The translations under genes were made by a program, and so were the position numbers. A DNA stretch of 64,000 nucleotides, taken from positions 1 through 64,000 of the forward strand of contig CAKRGX010000005.1 of NCBI GenBank assembly GCA_934338065.1, given 5' to 3'. The notes under the pieces are model-generated. The model did not search any database and was not told the origin of the DNA. It saw only the letters and a program-made list of their open reading frames with translations. Numbering within the stretch: position 1 is the first letter of the stretch; each line of letters starts with the position of its first letter. Of this stretch, positions 37,003-45,399 are shown piece by piece. The stretch comes from an uncultured Eubacterium sp. GTDB lineage: Bacteria; Bacillota; Clostridia; Lachnospirales; Lachnospiraceae.

Positions 37003-38064
37003 TTATTCTTTACGTAATTTAATTACTGATGCAGCTTTTCGTTTGCGGTCCTCTTCAAGGGCCGCATAATGCTTTCTGGTAGTATTTACATTATTGTGGC
37101 CTAATACCTCAGCTACAAGATAAATATCGTCTGTTTCGCGGTATAAATTAGTTCCATAGGTGCTTCTCAGTTTATGAGGGGTAATATGTTTTACCGTAGT
37201 TACCTGTCTGGCACAGTCGGACACAAGATTTTCAATGGCTTGAACTGTCATTCTTCTTTTTTGTATTGATAAAAACAATGCATGTTCATGCCCTTTTTGG
37301 GTTTGAAGTGTTTTTCTTTCTACATAATAATCATAGAGACTTTCTTCCACTTCATCGCCAAAATAAACAAAATCCTCTTTTCCTCCTTTACGTATGATCT
37401 TGATCCGATTGTTTTTAAAATCGATATCTTCCAGATCTAGTCCAACACATTCTGACACACGTATTCCAGTACCTAATAGAAGAGTAAAAATGGCAAGATT
37501 ACGTGTCTTATTTTTTTCAAAGTATACTTTTTTCATCCCATTCATTTCATTACCACCGTGTTGAACATAATCAAGCAGATTGGCAACCTCATCCGGATCA
37601 AGACGTATAATCTCTCTTTTATGAATTTTTGGCATATTTACAATGACAGATGGATTATTCTTTATCATTTCATGTTTATAATAATAGTTGAAAAAACTAC
37701 GTAAAGAAGCAAGTTTTCGATGAATTCCCCGTTCATCATTTGTTTTTATTTTACCGTCAGAATCTTCGTAGTATTTTAAGTATTCCAAGTATTCTTCAAT
37801 ATCAACAGCCTGCAAAGATTCAAGATCAGAAAGCTTAATCTGTTTTATACTAGAATATTTCCCGTAATATGAATTATTATGATATAAGTAATTTAAAAAA
37901 ATTCTTATATCATATACATAAGATATTCTTGTTTTGGTTGATGTGTTTGGTTCGATTGCTCGGAAATAATCCTTTGTAAAGTCAGGTAATGTAGATAATA
38001 CAGCTCGTAATTTAATTGTATTTTCCCGGTTATTTTCTTCGTGATAAGTTAATTTTTTTTTCAT
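37003..38064 (-). CDS. Tyrosine recombinase, XerS/XerC-like
   Basis: The 353-residue protein has an N-terminal SAM-like core-binding domain (about 15-140). The catalytic domain carries Arg in GTGIRVSECVG, Lys in RKGGKEDF, His-x-x-Arg in PHKLRSTYG, His in LGHNN and the nucleophile Tyr in TTRKHYAAL. Length and N-terminal sequence (LPDFTKDYFRAIEPNTS) resemble the single-recombinase XerS type of streptococci and some clostridia, which resolves chromosome dimers alone. No phage or transposon genes adjoin it. A 38-nt palindrome just upstream could be its site. A lone integrase remains possible. Confidence 0.88.
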   Translation of the reverse strand: MKKKLTYHEENNRENTIKLRAVLSTLPDFTKDYFRAIEPNTSTKTRISYVYDIRIFLNYLYHNNSYYGKYSSIKQIKLSDLESLQAVDIEEYLEYLKYYEDSDGKIKTNDERGIHRKLASLRSFFNYYYKHEMIKNNPSVIVNMPKIHKREIIRLDPDEVANLLDYVQHGGNEMNGMKKVYFEKNKTRNLAIFTLLLGTGIRVSECVGLDLEDIDFKNNRIKIIRKGGKEDFVYFGDEVEESLYDYYVERKTLQTQKGHEHALFLSIQKRRMTVQAIENLVSDCARQVTTVKHITPHKLRSTYGTNLYRETDDIYLVAEVLGHNNVNTTRKHYAALEEDRKRKAASVIKLRKE

Positions 38065-38121
38065 ATTATTGCCTCCATTTCCTTTTTTTTCATTCTGTTA
38101 ATATGATACTGGTCAACAGAT

Positions 38122-38159
38122 ACTCTCTATTTGAAAAACTGGAGTTTGTCCAAGAGAGT
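38122..38159. repeat. 38-nt imperfect palindrome beside the tyrosine recombinase (possible recombination site)
   Basis: ACTCTCT (38122-38128) faces AGAGAGT (38153-38159), and AAACT-GG-AGTTT forms the centre (38136-38147). Between them 11-base arms flank the centre with 9 of 11 matches. It starts 58 bases before the recombinase gene. No T run follows on either strand. It could be a dif-like site or an operator. Confidence 0.5.
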
Positions 38160-38173
38160 TGTTTTGAAAAATA

Positions 38174-38216
38174 ATCATACTGCTCTTTATTATTTTCATA
38201 CTATGAACAGTATGAT
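38174..38216. repeat. Repeated CATACT half-sites upstream of the recombinase gene
   Basis: ATCATACTG (38174-38182) is the exact inverse of CAGTATGAT (38208-38216), and a further CATACT is at 38197-38202, giving a second smaller palindrome (38197-38214). It lies between the BlaI-type gene and the recombinase gene. Confidence 0.45.
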
Positions 38217-38222
38217 GTACTA

Positions 38223-38597
38223 TTATCTCTTATTTATTACGCGTTGCAGTTCGATAACTTGTGCAACAGTTAAACTTTGATGATCCAAATAATCTGTGAT
38301 AAATGTAGTCAAGGATCCATTAAACATTTTCTTCAGCAAAGCATTTGTTTCAATATCCTGTATTTCACGTTTTGTAACTTTGGCACTGCATAAAAATCCA
38401 GGATCTTCGCGTTGAACAGCACCTTTATCAATTAAACGTTTAATAACCGTATAGGTAGTATTTTTTTCCCAGCCGATATATTCTTTAATGATTTTCGATA
38501 TATCCTTAGCAGCAAGAACCTTATTAGACCATAATAATTCCATTACATTTAGTTCTCCTTCATGTAAGCGTATTTCCTTTGTCGAACTATTGCTCAT
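38223..38597 (-). CDS. BlaI/MecI/CopY family repressor
   Basis: The 124-residue protein has a winged helix (about 10-80): LHEGELNVMELLWSNKVLAAKDISKIIKEY then NTTYTVIKRLIDKGAV, which is the BlaI recognition region. A dimerising tail follows. BlaI proteins are usually freed from DNA by a BlaR1 sensor protease encoded next door; none is here. Two BlaI-type operators lie in its own leader, so it probably represses itself. It may control wall genes elsewhere, or use another signal. Confidence 0.92.
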   Translation of the reverse strand: MSNSSTKEIRLHEGELNVMELLWSNKVLAAKDISKIIKEYIGWEKNTTYTVIKRLIDKGAVQREDPGFLCSAKVTKREIQDIETNALLKKMFNGSLTTFITDYLDHQSLTVAQVIELQRVINKR

Positions 38598-38656
38598 ACT
38601 GTTATGATCCTCCTCTTCTTACTGACTGATTTAACTCATAGAATCAAATGTTTTTA

Positions 38657-38668
38657 CTACAAATGTAG
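38657..38668. promoter_or_regulatory. BlaI-type operator 1
   Basis: CTACAAATGTAG contains the TACA-N2-TGTA core of BlaI/MecI operators and is a perfect palindrome. It lies 60 bases upstream of the repressor start. Confidence 0.75.
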
Positions 38669-38679
38669 ATGTTAATAAT

Positions 38680-38691
38680 CTACGTTGGTAG
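38680..38691. promoter_or_regulatory. BlaI-type operator 2
   Basis: CTACGTTGGTAG is a weaker palindrome, 23 bases centre-to-centre from operator 1, or about two helical turns, so two dimers could bind on the same face. Confidence 0.6.
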
Positions 38692-38727
38692 TAAATAAAT
38701 CCCCCCATTTCTATGGCGAGTAATTCA

Positions 38728-38757
38728 ATTCTACACCTATAGTAATGATATTGTCAA
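38728..38757 (-). promoter_or_regulatory. Promoter of the BlaI-type gene
   Basis: On the minus strand, TTGACA (38757-38752), an 18-bp spacer and TAGAAT (38733-38728). The two operators lie downstream of the predicted start of transcription, so repression would block elongation or early escape. Confidence 0.7.
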
Positions 38758-38779
38758 GTAAATATTTGAAATAAAAAAT

Positions 38780-39709
38780 TTAATTATTTAAGTCTTTTAG
38801 GAGCTGTACAAAATATTGAGGTAAGGGAGCTTCTATCTCTATATATTGTTTTTTGGTTGGATGTTCAAAACCAATGATTCTTGCATGTAAAGTTTGTCCC
38901 TGCAAATTTTTAAACTGCTTTTGAGGCGATGGTCCATACGTGGTATCTCCCAATAAAGGGTGATTAATATATGACATATGTACACGTATCTGATGTGTTC
39001 TACCGGTTTCAAGTTGACACTCAATATGATTAAATTGGTGATTCAGATGTTCCAATACATGATAATGAGTGATTGCTGATTTCCCTTTTTCTTTTGTGAC
39101 AACAGCCATCTTCTTACGATCAACCGGATGTCTTCCAATATAGGTTTTAATCGTTCCCTCCTCCTCAGATAAATTGTTATAAACAATGGCATTATATTTT
39201 CTTGTAATGGAATGAACACTAAGCTGCTCAGCTAAGGACTGATGTGCAAGATCTGTTTTACATACAACCAGAGCACCTGTGGTATCCTTATCGATGCGGT
39301 GAACAATTCCTGGACGCATAACACCATTAATCCCGGATAATTGTCCTTTGCAGTGATATAACAAACCATTTACAAGTGTATGAGCCATATGACCGGGAGC
39401 AGGATGAACAACCATATCTTTCGGCTTATTTACAACAAGAAGATCTTTATCCTCATATAAGATATCAAGGTTCATGTTTTCCGGTTCGATAGACACCTCC
39501 TCAGCTGAAGGAACTGTTAAAGTTATAAGGTCACCAAAAGAAACGGGAAACTTCACTTTCGTGATGGATTTCCCGTTTATCAGTACGTTCTCATTTTTTA
39601 TTAACTTTTGAATATACGAACGAGAAAAATCAGTATGATCAGCTAAAAAACGATCAAGTCGTTCTTCGTTCTTTTCCTTTACGTCAATTTGTACGGTCTC
39701 GTTTACCAA
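38780..39709 (-). CDS. rluD: Ribosomal large-subunit pseudouridine synthase, RluD/RluA family
   Basis: It has an S4 domain (RLDRFLADHTDFSRSYIQKLI) and a catalytic domain with the active Asp in HRIDKDTTGALVV. Further stretches are KPKDMVVHPAPGHM and TGRTHQIRVHM. Its place after lspA is conserved in Firmicutes (B. subtilis ylyB). The start appears to be TTG at 39709, inside the 3' end of lspA (26-base overlap), with no clear ribosome site, so coupling to lspA translation is likely. Confidence 0.92.
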   Translation of the reverse strand: MVNETVQIDVKEKNEERLDRFLADHTDFSRSYIQKLIKNENVLINGKSITKVKFPVSFGDLITLTVPSAEEVSIEPENMNLDILYEDKDLLVVNKPKDMVVHPAPGHMAHTLVNGLLYHCKGQLSGINGVMRPGIVHRIDKDTTGALVVCKTDLAHQSLAEQLSVHSITRKYNAIVYNNLSEEEGTIKTYIGRHPVDRKKMAVVTKEKGKSAITHYHVLEHLNHQFNHIECQLETGRTHQIRVHMSYINHPLLGDTTYGPSPQKQFKNLQGQTLHARIIGFEHPTKKQYIEIEAPLPQYFVQLLKDLNN

Positions 39710-40199
39710 AAAAATCTACATCCTTATATTTTATTAAGAAACAATATAATAACAATACTGCTGAAACACAAACATAACAATCTGCTATATTAAATACCGG
39801 GAAATTAATACATTTTATATATATAAAGTCCACAACATAATGCCACATGATACGGTCAATAAAATTCCCTACCGCACCTGCAGATAAGATGATGATGGAT
39901 AGGCGTAATAATGTGTATTTTCTTTCTATTGGAATGTGGCTGTAAAAATATAACATAGCAATAACTACAACAACAGTAACTAATACAAAGAGCCATGTTG
40001 CGTTTTGAAACCATCCCCAGGCTGCTCCTCTGTTTTCCAGATAATGAAGTGAAAGAACATCTGGAATAAGGTCTACATCATGTTTCATAATTTGGTGAAC
40101 TGCTATCTTTTTTGTAATGCGGTCTATGGCAAGTAATAAAATAAATATAGCAGTATAAAGCAGATTTACGATGAAATATTTCTTTTTCATTAAATTCAT
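39684..40199 (-). CDS. lspA: Lipoprotein signal peptidase (SPase II)
   Basis: LspA removes signal peptides from diacylglyceryl-modified prolipoproteins. It has four membrane helices in 171 residues. The two catalytic aspartates lie in GNFIDRIMWHYVVDF and PVFNIADCYV, and the NRGAAWGWF segment is typical. The start overlaps the DivIVA stop by one base (TAATG). Confidence 0.95.
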   Translation of the reverse strand: MNLMKKKYFIVNLLYTAIFILLLAIDRITKKIAVHQIMKHDVDLIPDVLSLHYLENRGAAWGWFQNATWLFVLVTVVVVIAMLYFYSHIPIERKYTLLRLSIIILSAGAVGNFIDRIMWHYVVDFIYIKCINFPVFNIADCYVCVSAVLLLYCFLIKYKDVDFFGKRDRTN

Positions 40200-41242
40200 T
40201 AAAAATCATCTACAGAACCAAGAAATTCAAAAGGATCTTCGTCCTGACCTTTCTTTTTCTTATTTTTTTTATTATTACCTAAATTGATACTTTGCAATAA
40301 AGAATCTAAGGTAGGTGCTTCCTTTGTTTCTTCTTCATTAGGTTCTAAAACCTCCTGATGTGCCGGTTCTGAGGAAATTGGTTCCAGATTGATCGGTTCA
40401 CTAACTACAGCATCAACAGGCTCTAATACCAGCGCATCCTGAACAGTTTTCGGTGCTCTGTTATGAGGTTTTTGTACTTCTTTTAATGTATCACTCAGGT
40501 CAATTGTATCGGCGTTTAAAACATCATCCAGATTTTGACCTATATTAGTATTATTGTGTTTTTCTTTTAGTTCTGCTTTAACATCCGGGATCTGCATTGT
40601 TTTGTCGAAATGTTCGCTTTCTATCTGCTGCGCTGGTATAGTATCTGCCATCTCTTCAGTTGCCAATGTTTCAGACATCTCCTCTTCTGCAGGCATAGAA
40701 TAATTCTGTGTTGTTTCCACTTGTTCACCGGCCTCTTCAAACTCAGGAAATACTTGTTTTTCTTCACGGATTGCTTCTATCTCTGGTGAATATACATCAA
40801 ATGTGTCACTTGTGATCATCTCTAGCTGGGCAGTTGCCACTTGCTGCAATTGGATTTTATATTGGTTAAATTGAGAAACAAGATTTAAACACTTGTCTTT
40901 AATTTTATCGTATTCCTGTTCTGCCTGATTTACAATTTGTTCTGCTTTGCTAAGTGCATCTTTTTCCATTGCTTCTGCTTTCAACTGAGCAGCATCTTTT
41001 GTCTCCTTAGCTGTTTTCTCTGCAAGAACAAGAGCTTTCTGCATCGTAGTTTCAATAGACCGATAATATTGAATTCCATCGCTCAGGGTTTTAACATTCT
41101 TTGTTAGCTCCTGATTTTCCTTATATAATTCCTGATAATTTTCAAAAATAAATTCTAAATACTCATCTACTTCCTCTTTGTCATAGAATCTTCTTTTTTT
41201 TACCTCAATTTTTTTGTTTTTTAAATCCATCATTGACAACAT
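40199..41242 (-). CDS. divIVA: DivIVA-domain protein
   Basis: DivIVA recognises negatively curved membrane at poles and septa and recruits division and chromosome-anchoring partners. The N-terminal domain is at about 8-45 (VKKRRFYDKEEVDEYLEFIFENY), followed by a coiled coil to about 140. A long, acidic, low-complexity C-terminal region (140-320) has no assigned fold, then a Lys-rich segment and a short end (DEDPFEFLGSVDDF) that could bind partners. At 347 residues it is longer than B. subtilis DivIVA. AAGGAG precedes the ATG. Confidence 0.88.
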   Translation of the reverse strand: MLSMMDLKNKKIEVKKRRFYDKEEVDEYLEFIFENYQELYKENQELTKNVKTLSDGIQYYRSIETTMQKALVLAEKTAKETKDAAQLKAEAMEKDALSKAEQIVNQAEQEYDKIKDKCLNLVSQFNQYKIQLQQVATAQLEMITSDTFDVYSPEIEAIREEKQVFPEFEEAGEQVETTQNYSMPAEEEMSETLATEEMADTIPAQQIESEHFDKTMQIPDVKAELKEKHNNTNIGQNLDDVLNADTIDLSDTLKEVQKPHNRAPKTVQDALVLEPVDAVVSEPINLEPISSEPAHQEVLEPNEEETKEAPTLDSLLQSINLGNNKKNKKKKGQDEDPFEFLGSVDDF

Positions 41243-41256
41243 AGAGTTTCATCTCC

Positions 41257-42027
41257 TTATTTATATTTATAAATCGTAATTTTATGCTTTCCCTTTTTGG
41301 TGAGGTTATTATTATCCATAGATAATTTGAATTTTCCATATCCTCTAATCGTTACCACAGTATGATCTCTACATCGATAACTATTCGAATTTCTTTCTTC
41401 ATAATCAGCCATTACTTTGCCCTGTGTAATCAATTCGGAGGCTTTTCCTCTGGATGAACCGATCATGGCAGAGACAACATTATCCAAACGCGGCGAAGCA
41501 ACGCTCCTTTGTAAAATTTGATATTCTTGTGGCGGTATTTCATTTATGTCTTTTATAACGTGACACCGGACAGAGGTTCGTCGAACGAGTTGTAATTCAT
41601 TTAAAAGAAAAGGAACGAATTCCTGATTACTGAATACATAGGCCGCTTCATCACTGATACGTATATCACCGATCATTGACCGTTCAATTCCTAAATTCAA
41701 AATCGCTCCTAAATAATCTCTATGTCCGATATCTCCTGCATATTTAACATTAACTGCCTTTATCTGTAAACATGCAATGGGAAACATCGTCTCATCCGCC
41801 TGCATCATCATAGGAAAGAACCCTGCCATCTTATGATCACAATCCGGATGTCCTCCCCATAACATCGTATGGACATTATGAAATGCAGGTACATTTTTTA
41901 TAAATAAAGAAAGATCTTTTGTTGTCATAAAATCGGTAAAAACCGGATAGTTATAACGCTCTGCATGTTCTGCCAGATCAAATAAATGGGAAATAAAAAA
42001 ATTATCTTTTCTACTATTATCATTCAT
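41257..42027 (-). CDS. ylmH: S4-domain RNA-binding protein YlmH
   Basis: YlmH-type proteins rescue or recycle stalled 50S-peptidyl-tRNA complexes, with RqcH partners known in Firmicutes. An N-terminal alpha/beta region (about 1-165) carries the conserved FPMMMQADETMFPIACLQI-like core, and a C-terminal S4 domain (about 180-245) reads GKASELITQGKVMADYE. The 256-residue length is normal. It lies two bases after sepF and 14 before divIVA. Both rqcH and ylmH occur in this window. Confidence 0.93.
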   Translation of the reverse strand: MNDNSRKDNFFISHLFDLAEHAERYNYPVFTDFMTTKDLSLFIKNVPAFHNVHTMLWGGHPDCDHKMAGFFPMMMQADETMFPIACLQIKAVNVKYAGDIGHRDYLGAILNLGIERSMIGDIRISDEAAYVFSNQEFVPFLLNELQLVRRTSVRCHVIKDINEIPPQEYQILQRSVASPRLDNVVSAMIGSSRGKASELITQGKVMADYEERNSNSYRCRDHTVVTIRGYGKFKLSMDNNNLTKKGKHKITIYKYK

Positions 42028-42029
42028 TT

Positions 42030-42521
42030 TTAAAATTCACGATTTAGCGTTGGCATCTTAGCTGTTGCTCCATCAATAGCCAGCGAATCACCACTTATAT
42101 CAACATTTTCCGGTGTAAATATAAATATGTATTTGGAAATCTGCTGATATTGTCCTTTAATAGCATAGATACACCCTGATATAAAATCCATAATACGCTG
42201 TGCATCATCCGGGTCAAACCCTTCCAGATTAACGACAACCGGTCTGCCCGATAATAGCATATCACATATATTCTGGGAATCTTCAAATGTTGTTGGTTTT
42301 ATAATACTAACTTCCATCATTGCCCTGTTATTCATGGAAACAACTTTAGGTTTTGAGTTTAAAAAACCACGTTGTTTGGTTGAATCATCAATATTTCCTT
42401 CTCGTCTCTGATTGCGGACAGGTCTGCTTTCTTTAACAGTTTCCTCTTCATAATCATCCTCGTAGTCCTCTTCATAATCGTCTGGTATTCTAAAAAAATT
42501 TAAAATGGAATTGATACCCAT
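42030..42521 (-). CDS. sepF: Cell division protein SepF
   Basis: SepF bundles FtsZ filaments and ties them to the membrane with its amphipathic N-terminus (MGINSILNFFRIP). A variable acidic linker (DDYEEDYEDDYEEE) and the core domain at about 75-150 (PTTFEDSQNICDMLLSGRPVVVNLEGFDPDDAQRIMDF) follow. The 163-residue length is normal. Confidence 0.95.
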   Translation of the reverse strand: MGINSILNFFRIPDDYEEDYEDDYEEETVKESRPVRNQRREGNIDDSTKQRGFLNSKPKVVSMNNRAMMEVSIIKPTTFEDSQNICDMLLSGRPVVVNLEGFDPDDAQRIMDFISGCIYAIKGQYQQISKYIFIFTPENVDISGDSLAIDGATAKMPTLNREF

Positions 42522-42538
42522 ATCGTAATCGTCCCTTT

Positions 42539-43228
42539 CTATACGTATTGTCTGCTTCCGAAAATTCCCGTTCCTACTCTTACATAGGTTGCGCCCTCCT
42601 CAATGGCTACCTCGTAATCACCAGTCATTCCCATAGAAAGCTCACTCATACTAATATTATCAATGTTTTTGTTGTTTATGTCAACTAGTAATTTATGCAA
42701 ATTACGAAAATGGATGCGATTTTCTTCCGCATCTTCAACATATGGGGCAATTGTCATTAATCCTTGTACTTTTATGTTCGGAAATGCAGAAACTTCACGG
42801 ATGGCAGCTTCTGTTTCTTCAGGCATAAATCCAAACTTTGATTCTTCTTTTGCCATATTCACTTCGATTAAAATATCTGCTATTAAGTTCTTTTTCTCAT
42901 ATTCAGCCTGAATCTGTTTCGCAAGCCTTAAAGAATCTACCGAATGAATCCTTGCTACTTTTCCTGCAATCTGACGTACTTTATTTCTTTGTAAATGTCC
43001 AATCAGATGCCAGTTCAGGTCTTCTGTAATAATTTTCTGCTTTTCAACTAATTCCTGAACTTTATTTTCTCCAAAGGTTGTTATGCCATATGACATTGCT
43101 TCCCGGATCATTTCGACTGGTTTTGTTTTACTTACCGCTATCAGAGTAACTTCTTCTCTCCTGCGTCCGGCACGATCACATGCACGTTGTATTTTCTCTT
43201 CAACTAACTGTAAATTTTCTGTTACCAT
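42539..43228 (-). CDS. ylmE: PLP homeostasis protein, YggS/YlmE family
   Basis: This TIM-barrel protein binds pyridoxal 5'-phosphate and balances free PLP. It has no known enzyme activity. The PLP lysine is in LIAVSKTKPVEMI at about residue 34. Other marks are GENKVQELVEK, WHLIGHLQRNKV and LSMGMTGDYEVAIEEGATYVRVGTGIFG. It precedes sepF as in B. subtilis. Confidence 0.95.
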   Translation of the reverse strand: MVTENLQLVEEKIQRACDRAGRRREEVTLIAVSKTKPVEMIREAMSYGITTFGENKVQELVEKQKIITEDLNWHLIGHLQRNKVRQIAGKVARIHSVDSLRLAKQIQAEYEKKNLIADILIEVNMAKEESKFGFMPEETEAAIREVSAFPNIKVQGLMTIAPYVEDAEENRIHFRNLHKLLVDINNKNIDNISMSELSMGMTGDYEVAIEEGATYVRVGTGIFGSRQYV

Positions 43229-43240
43229 TTATTTTTTCTC

Positions 43241-44617
43241 CTATTCTATAAAATCATCATCTTTTAAGCTTGTCGGATCTACAACAATGTGATCAAATGC
43301 TGACAGGCCATTGACTGTTTGTGCCGACACAATTGTATATTCTTTATTTTTATATTGAACCTCAATAGGACGGAACTGACAATATCCTTTATTGACATAA
43401 TATACACCGGACAGCTTCTGTTTATTATTAACAATGTAATTGTCACTGCTGGAAGAGCTTAAAAGGATATCTCCTGCATGAATATCCGGATTTGCGGTAT
43501 AGTAATCATTTTTAATCAGTAATGAATTTTTTAATGAAATAAATTGAGGTGTACTTTTACCATTTTTATCTATTGTCTGTTTTACTACGCCGATGCCCTT
43601 TTCGCCCCGGGTAACATAAGCCTTTGGTATAACAAAATAGTCTTTTTCAAGAATGGAACTATTTGGTATTTTTAATCCCGACGCTGACTTTAAATTGAAT
43701 TCAATCTGTAAAAAACGGTCATTGATATAGTGTTCCATGAAACGGGAAGTGTTTAATTTTGCAAAATGATCATTTCCCCGTTCAAATAATTCTACTGCTG
43801 CATTAAAAGATACTTTGTCCTTTAATACAGTAAGCCGTACATTAGACAATTCTTTTAATTCATTATAATAGCTATCATCAAGTTTTACAATCAGTGACCA
43901 GTCATTGTTCGTAATTAATTTATATACCGGTGTTCCTGCTTCCACACTTTTTTCACTTTGCATCTGTTTTCTGGCGATACTTCCATATTGATCAAATAGG
44001 TCCGAAGTAATGTCATCTTTTCTGGTATTTTCATAACCGTCCATTGTATAGGCAATAATGCCACTTTTTTTTGCCGTAACTTTTGTGAAATTTTTGTCTT
44101 TTCCCGATGAAGCCATCGCCTTTTTTAGATCACTATACAGATTTCCATTATTAATATCAAACACAACATTTTTTGCATCATACTTAAGACGTGTTACATC
44201 ATTATAATTAGACATAGAAAACGCTTGCTGAAATGAGTCAATCACCTCGCGCATCTGGACAATACTCTCTGTGTGGTCTTTTTTACTTTGTATCCGCTCC
44301 AGCATGTTGCTGACTTCACCACTCCGGTCTACTGTGTAGGCAACATCTCCCTTTCCAATCCTGTTCCCCTCCGAACAATAATAATTAATATAGCCGGATT
44401 CATCTGTTTTTACCACTTCTTCTTCCCGCATAATGAAAGCATACAATGGGGCATCATCGGATATATTGCTTGTATTAACTTCATAAATGGAAACGTGGCT
44501 TTTGGAAAAAAAAACCCAGGCAAGAACAAGAATATAGACAATAATTAAAAGAAATAAGAAAAAAGCTAAATTAGGTTGAAATTTTCTTTTAAATTTTACT
44601 ACTTTTTTCCCAGACAT
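43241..44617 (-). CDS. HlyD-like membrane-anchored adaptor protein of the division cluster
   Basis: It has one membrane helix at about 18-40, then HlyD/biotinyl-like half-hairpins: DESGYINYYCSEGNRIGKGDVAYTV near 75-100, and later barrel strands (KKSGIIAYTMDGYEN, AGTPVYKLI). No matching exporter or outer-membrane gene is near, and Gram-positive cells lack an outer membrane, so it is not a simple efflux adaptor. It is the first gene of the ylmE-sepF-ylmH-divIVA cluster, which suggests a role in envelope or division. Function is unknown. Confidence 0.75.
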   Translation of the reverse strand: MSGKKVVKFKRKFQPNLAFFLFLLIIVYILVLAWVFFSKSHVSIYEVNTSNISDDAPLYAFIMREEEVVKTDESGYINYYCSEGNRIGKGDVAYTVDRSGEVSNMLERIQSKKDHTESIVQMREVIDSFQQAFSMSNYNDVTRLKYDAKNVVFDINNGNLYSDLKKAMASSGKDKNFTKVTAKKSGIIAYTMDGYENTRKDDITSDLFDQYGSIARKQMQSEKSVEAGTPVYKLITNNDWSLIVKLDDSYYNELKELSNVRLTVLKDKVSFNAAVELFERGNDHFAKLNTSRFMEHYINDRFLQIEFNLKSASGLKIPNSSILEKDYFVIPKAYVTRGEKGIGVVKQTIDKNGKSTPQFISLKNSLLIKNDYYTANPDIHAGDILLSSSSSDNYIVNNKQKLSGVYYVNKGYCQFRPIEVQYKNKEYTIVSAQTVNGLSAFDHIVVDPTSLKDDDFIE

Positions 44618-44694
44618 AACAGATGCTCCTTTTTTCTATTTTTTGTATAAAATCAATTTTTGTGTGCCATACTTACTACAAAGGAGGTAGTCCT

Positions 44695-44889
44695 ATGAAA
44701 GCATTGGATTATACAGTGCTGATCCTTGTTATTATTGGGGCAATTAACTGGGGCTTGATAGGTTTTTTTGGCTTAGACCTTGTTGCATTTTTGTTTGGGT
44801 CCATGTCAATTCTATCCCGCATCGTATATGCTGTTATCGGAATATGCGGATTATATGCCATAAGTTATTGCGGCCGGATCAGCAGTTGA
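44695..44889 (+). CDS. DUF378 family small membrane protein
   Basis: The 64-residue protein has two helices (about 5-30 and 38-58). YTVLILVIIGAINWGLIGFFGLDLVAFLFG is the DUF378 (YuzA) pattern. Function unknown. ATG 44695 has AAAGGAGG just upstream; the longer frame from 44623 is not real. Confidence 0.9.
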   Translation: MKALDYTVLILVIIGAINWGLIGFFGLDLVAFLFGSMSILSRIVYAVIGICGLYAISYCGRISS

Positions 44890-44894
44890 TTTTT

Positions 44895-44946
44895 AGCGGA
44901 ACTGTTTAAGGACGGCATACGCCGTTCTTGAACTTCCGCTTATTTT
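44895..44946 (+). terminator. Terminator after the DUF378 gene
   Basis: A two-part stem: AGCGGAA with TTCCGCT, then GTTTAAGGACGGC with GCCGTTCTTGAAC (two G-T pairs), then a T-rich run. The mgsA stop lies just beyond, on the other strand. Confidence 0.85.
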
Positions 44947-44971
44947 TATAGAAAAGTTCAATTATCCTTTT

Positions 44972-45370
44972 TTACATACGAACCAGATTACGCCAATCCA
45001 GATCCCCACGATCTAACGCCTTAACTAACAGCTCGGCAGTTGCAACATTAGTTGCCAGAGGAATATTATGAATATCACACAAGCGGAACACATTATTTAC
45101 ATCTGGTTCATGAACCTTTTGTGTCAGAGGATCACGTAAAAAAATTACCAGATCCAATTCATTATTTTCTATCTGTGCCCCTAATTGTTTCTCACCGCCC
45201 AGATGCCCTGCCAGATATTTATGAACGGTCAGATTCGTTACCTCTTCTACTAATCTTCCGGTTGTTCCTGTTGCATATATTGTATGCTTACAGAGAATCC
45301 CACGGTAGGCAATACAGAAATTCTGCATTAATACTTTTTTTGCGTCATGTGCAATTAACCCAATATTCAT
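44972..45370 (-). CDS. mgsA: Methylglyoxal synthase
   Basis: MgsA converts dihydroxyacetone phosphate to methylglyoxal and phosphate, a bypass that relieves phosphate limitation in glycolysis. The active Asp is in VIFLRDPLT; further marks are IAHDAKK, YATGTTGRLV and HLGGEKQLGAQI. The 132-residue length is normal. It is the last gene of the radC-mre-min-rodA set, 29 bases after rodA; this link of rodA and mgsA is common in clostridia. Confidence 0.96.
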   Translation of the reverse strand: MNIGLIAHDAKKVLMQNFCIAYRGILCKHTIYATGTTGRLVEEVTNLTVHKYLAGHLGGEKQLGAQIENNELDLVIFLRDPLTQKVHEPDVNNVFRLCDIHNIPLATNVATAELLVKALDRGDLDWRNLVRM

Positions 45371-45399
45371 ATGCTGCCATCCCCTTCCTTTCTCCTTAT

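Noticed and set aside
37003..38064. Tyrosine recombinase as the integrase of a prophage or ICE
   Set aside because: No phage, conjugation or att-like duplicated sequences are near; all neighbours are chromosomal genes.
38122..38159. Palindrome as a terminator for the BlaI-type gene
   Set aside because: No T run follows the stem on the minus strand.
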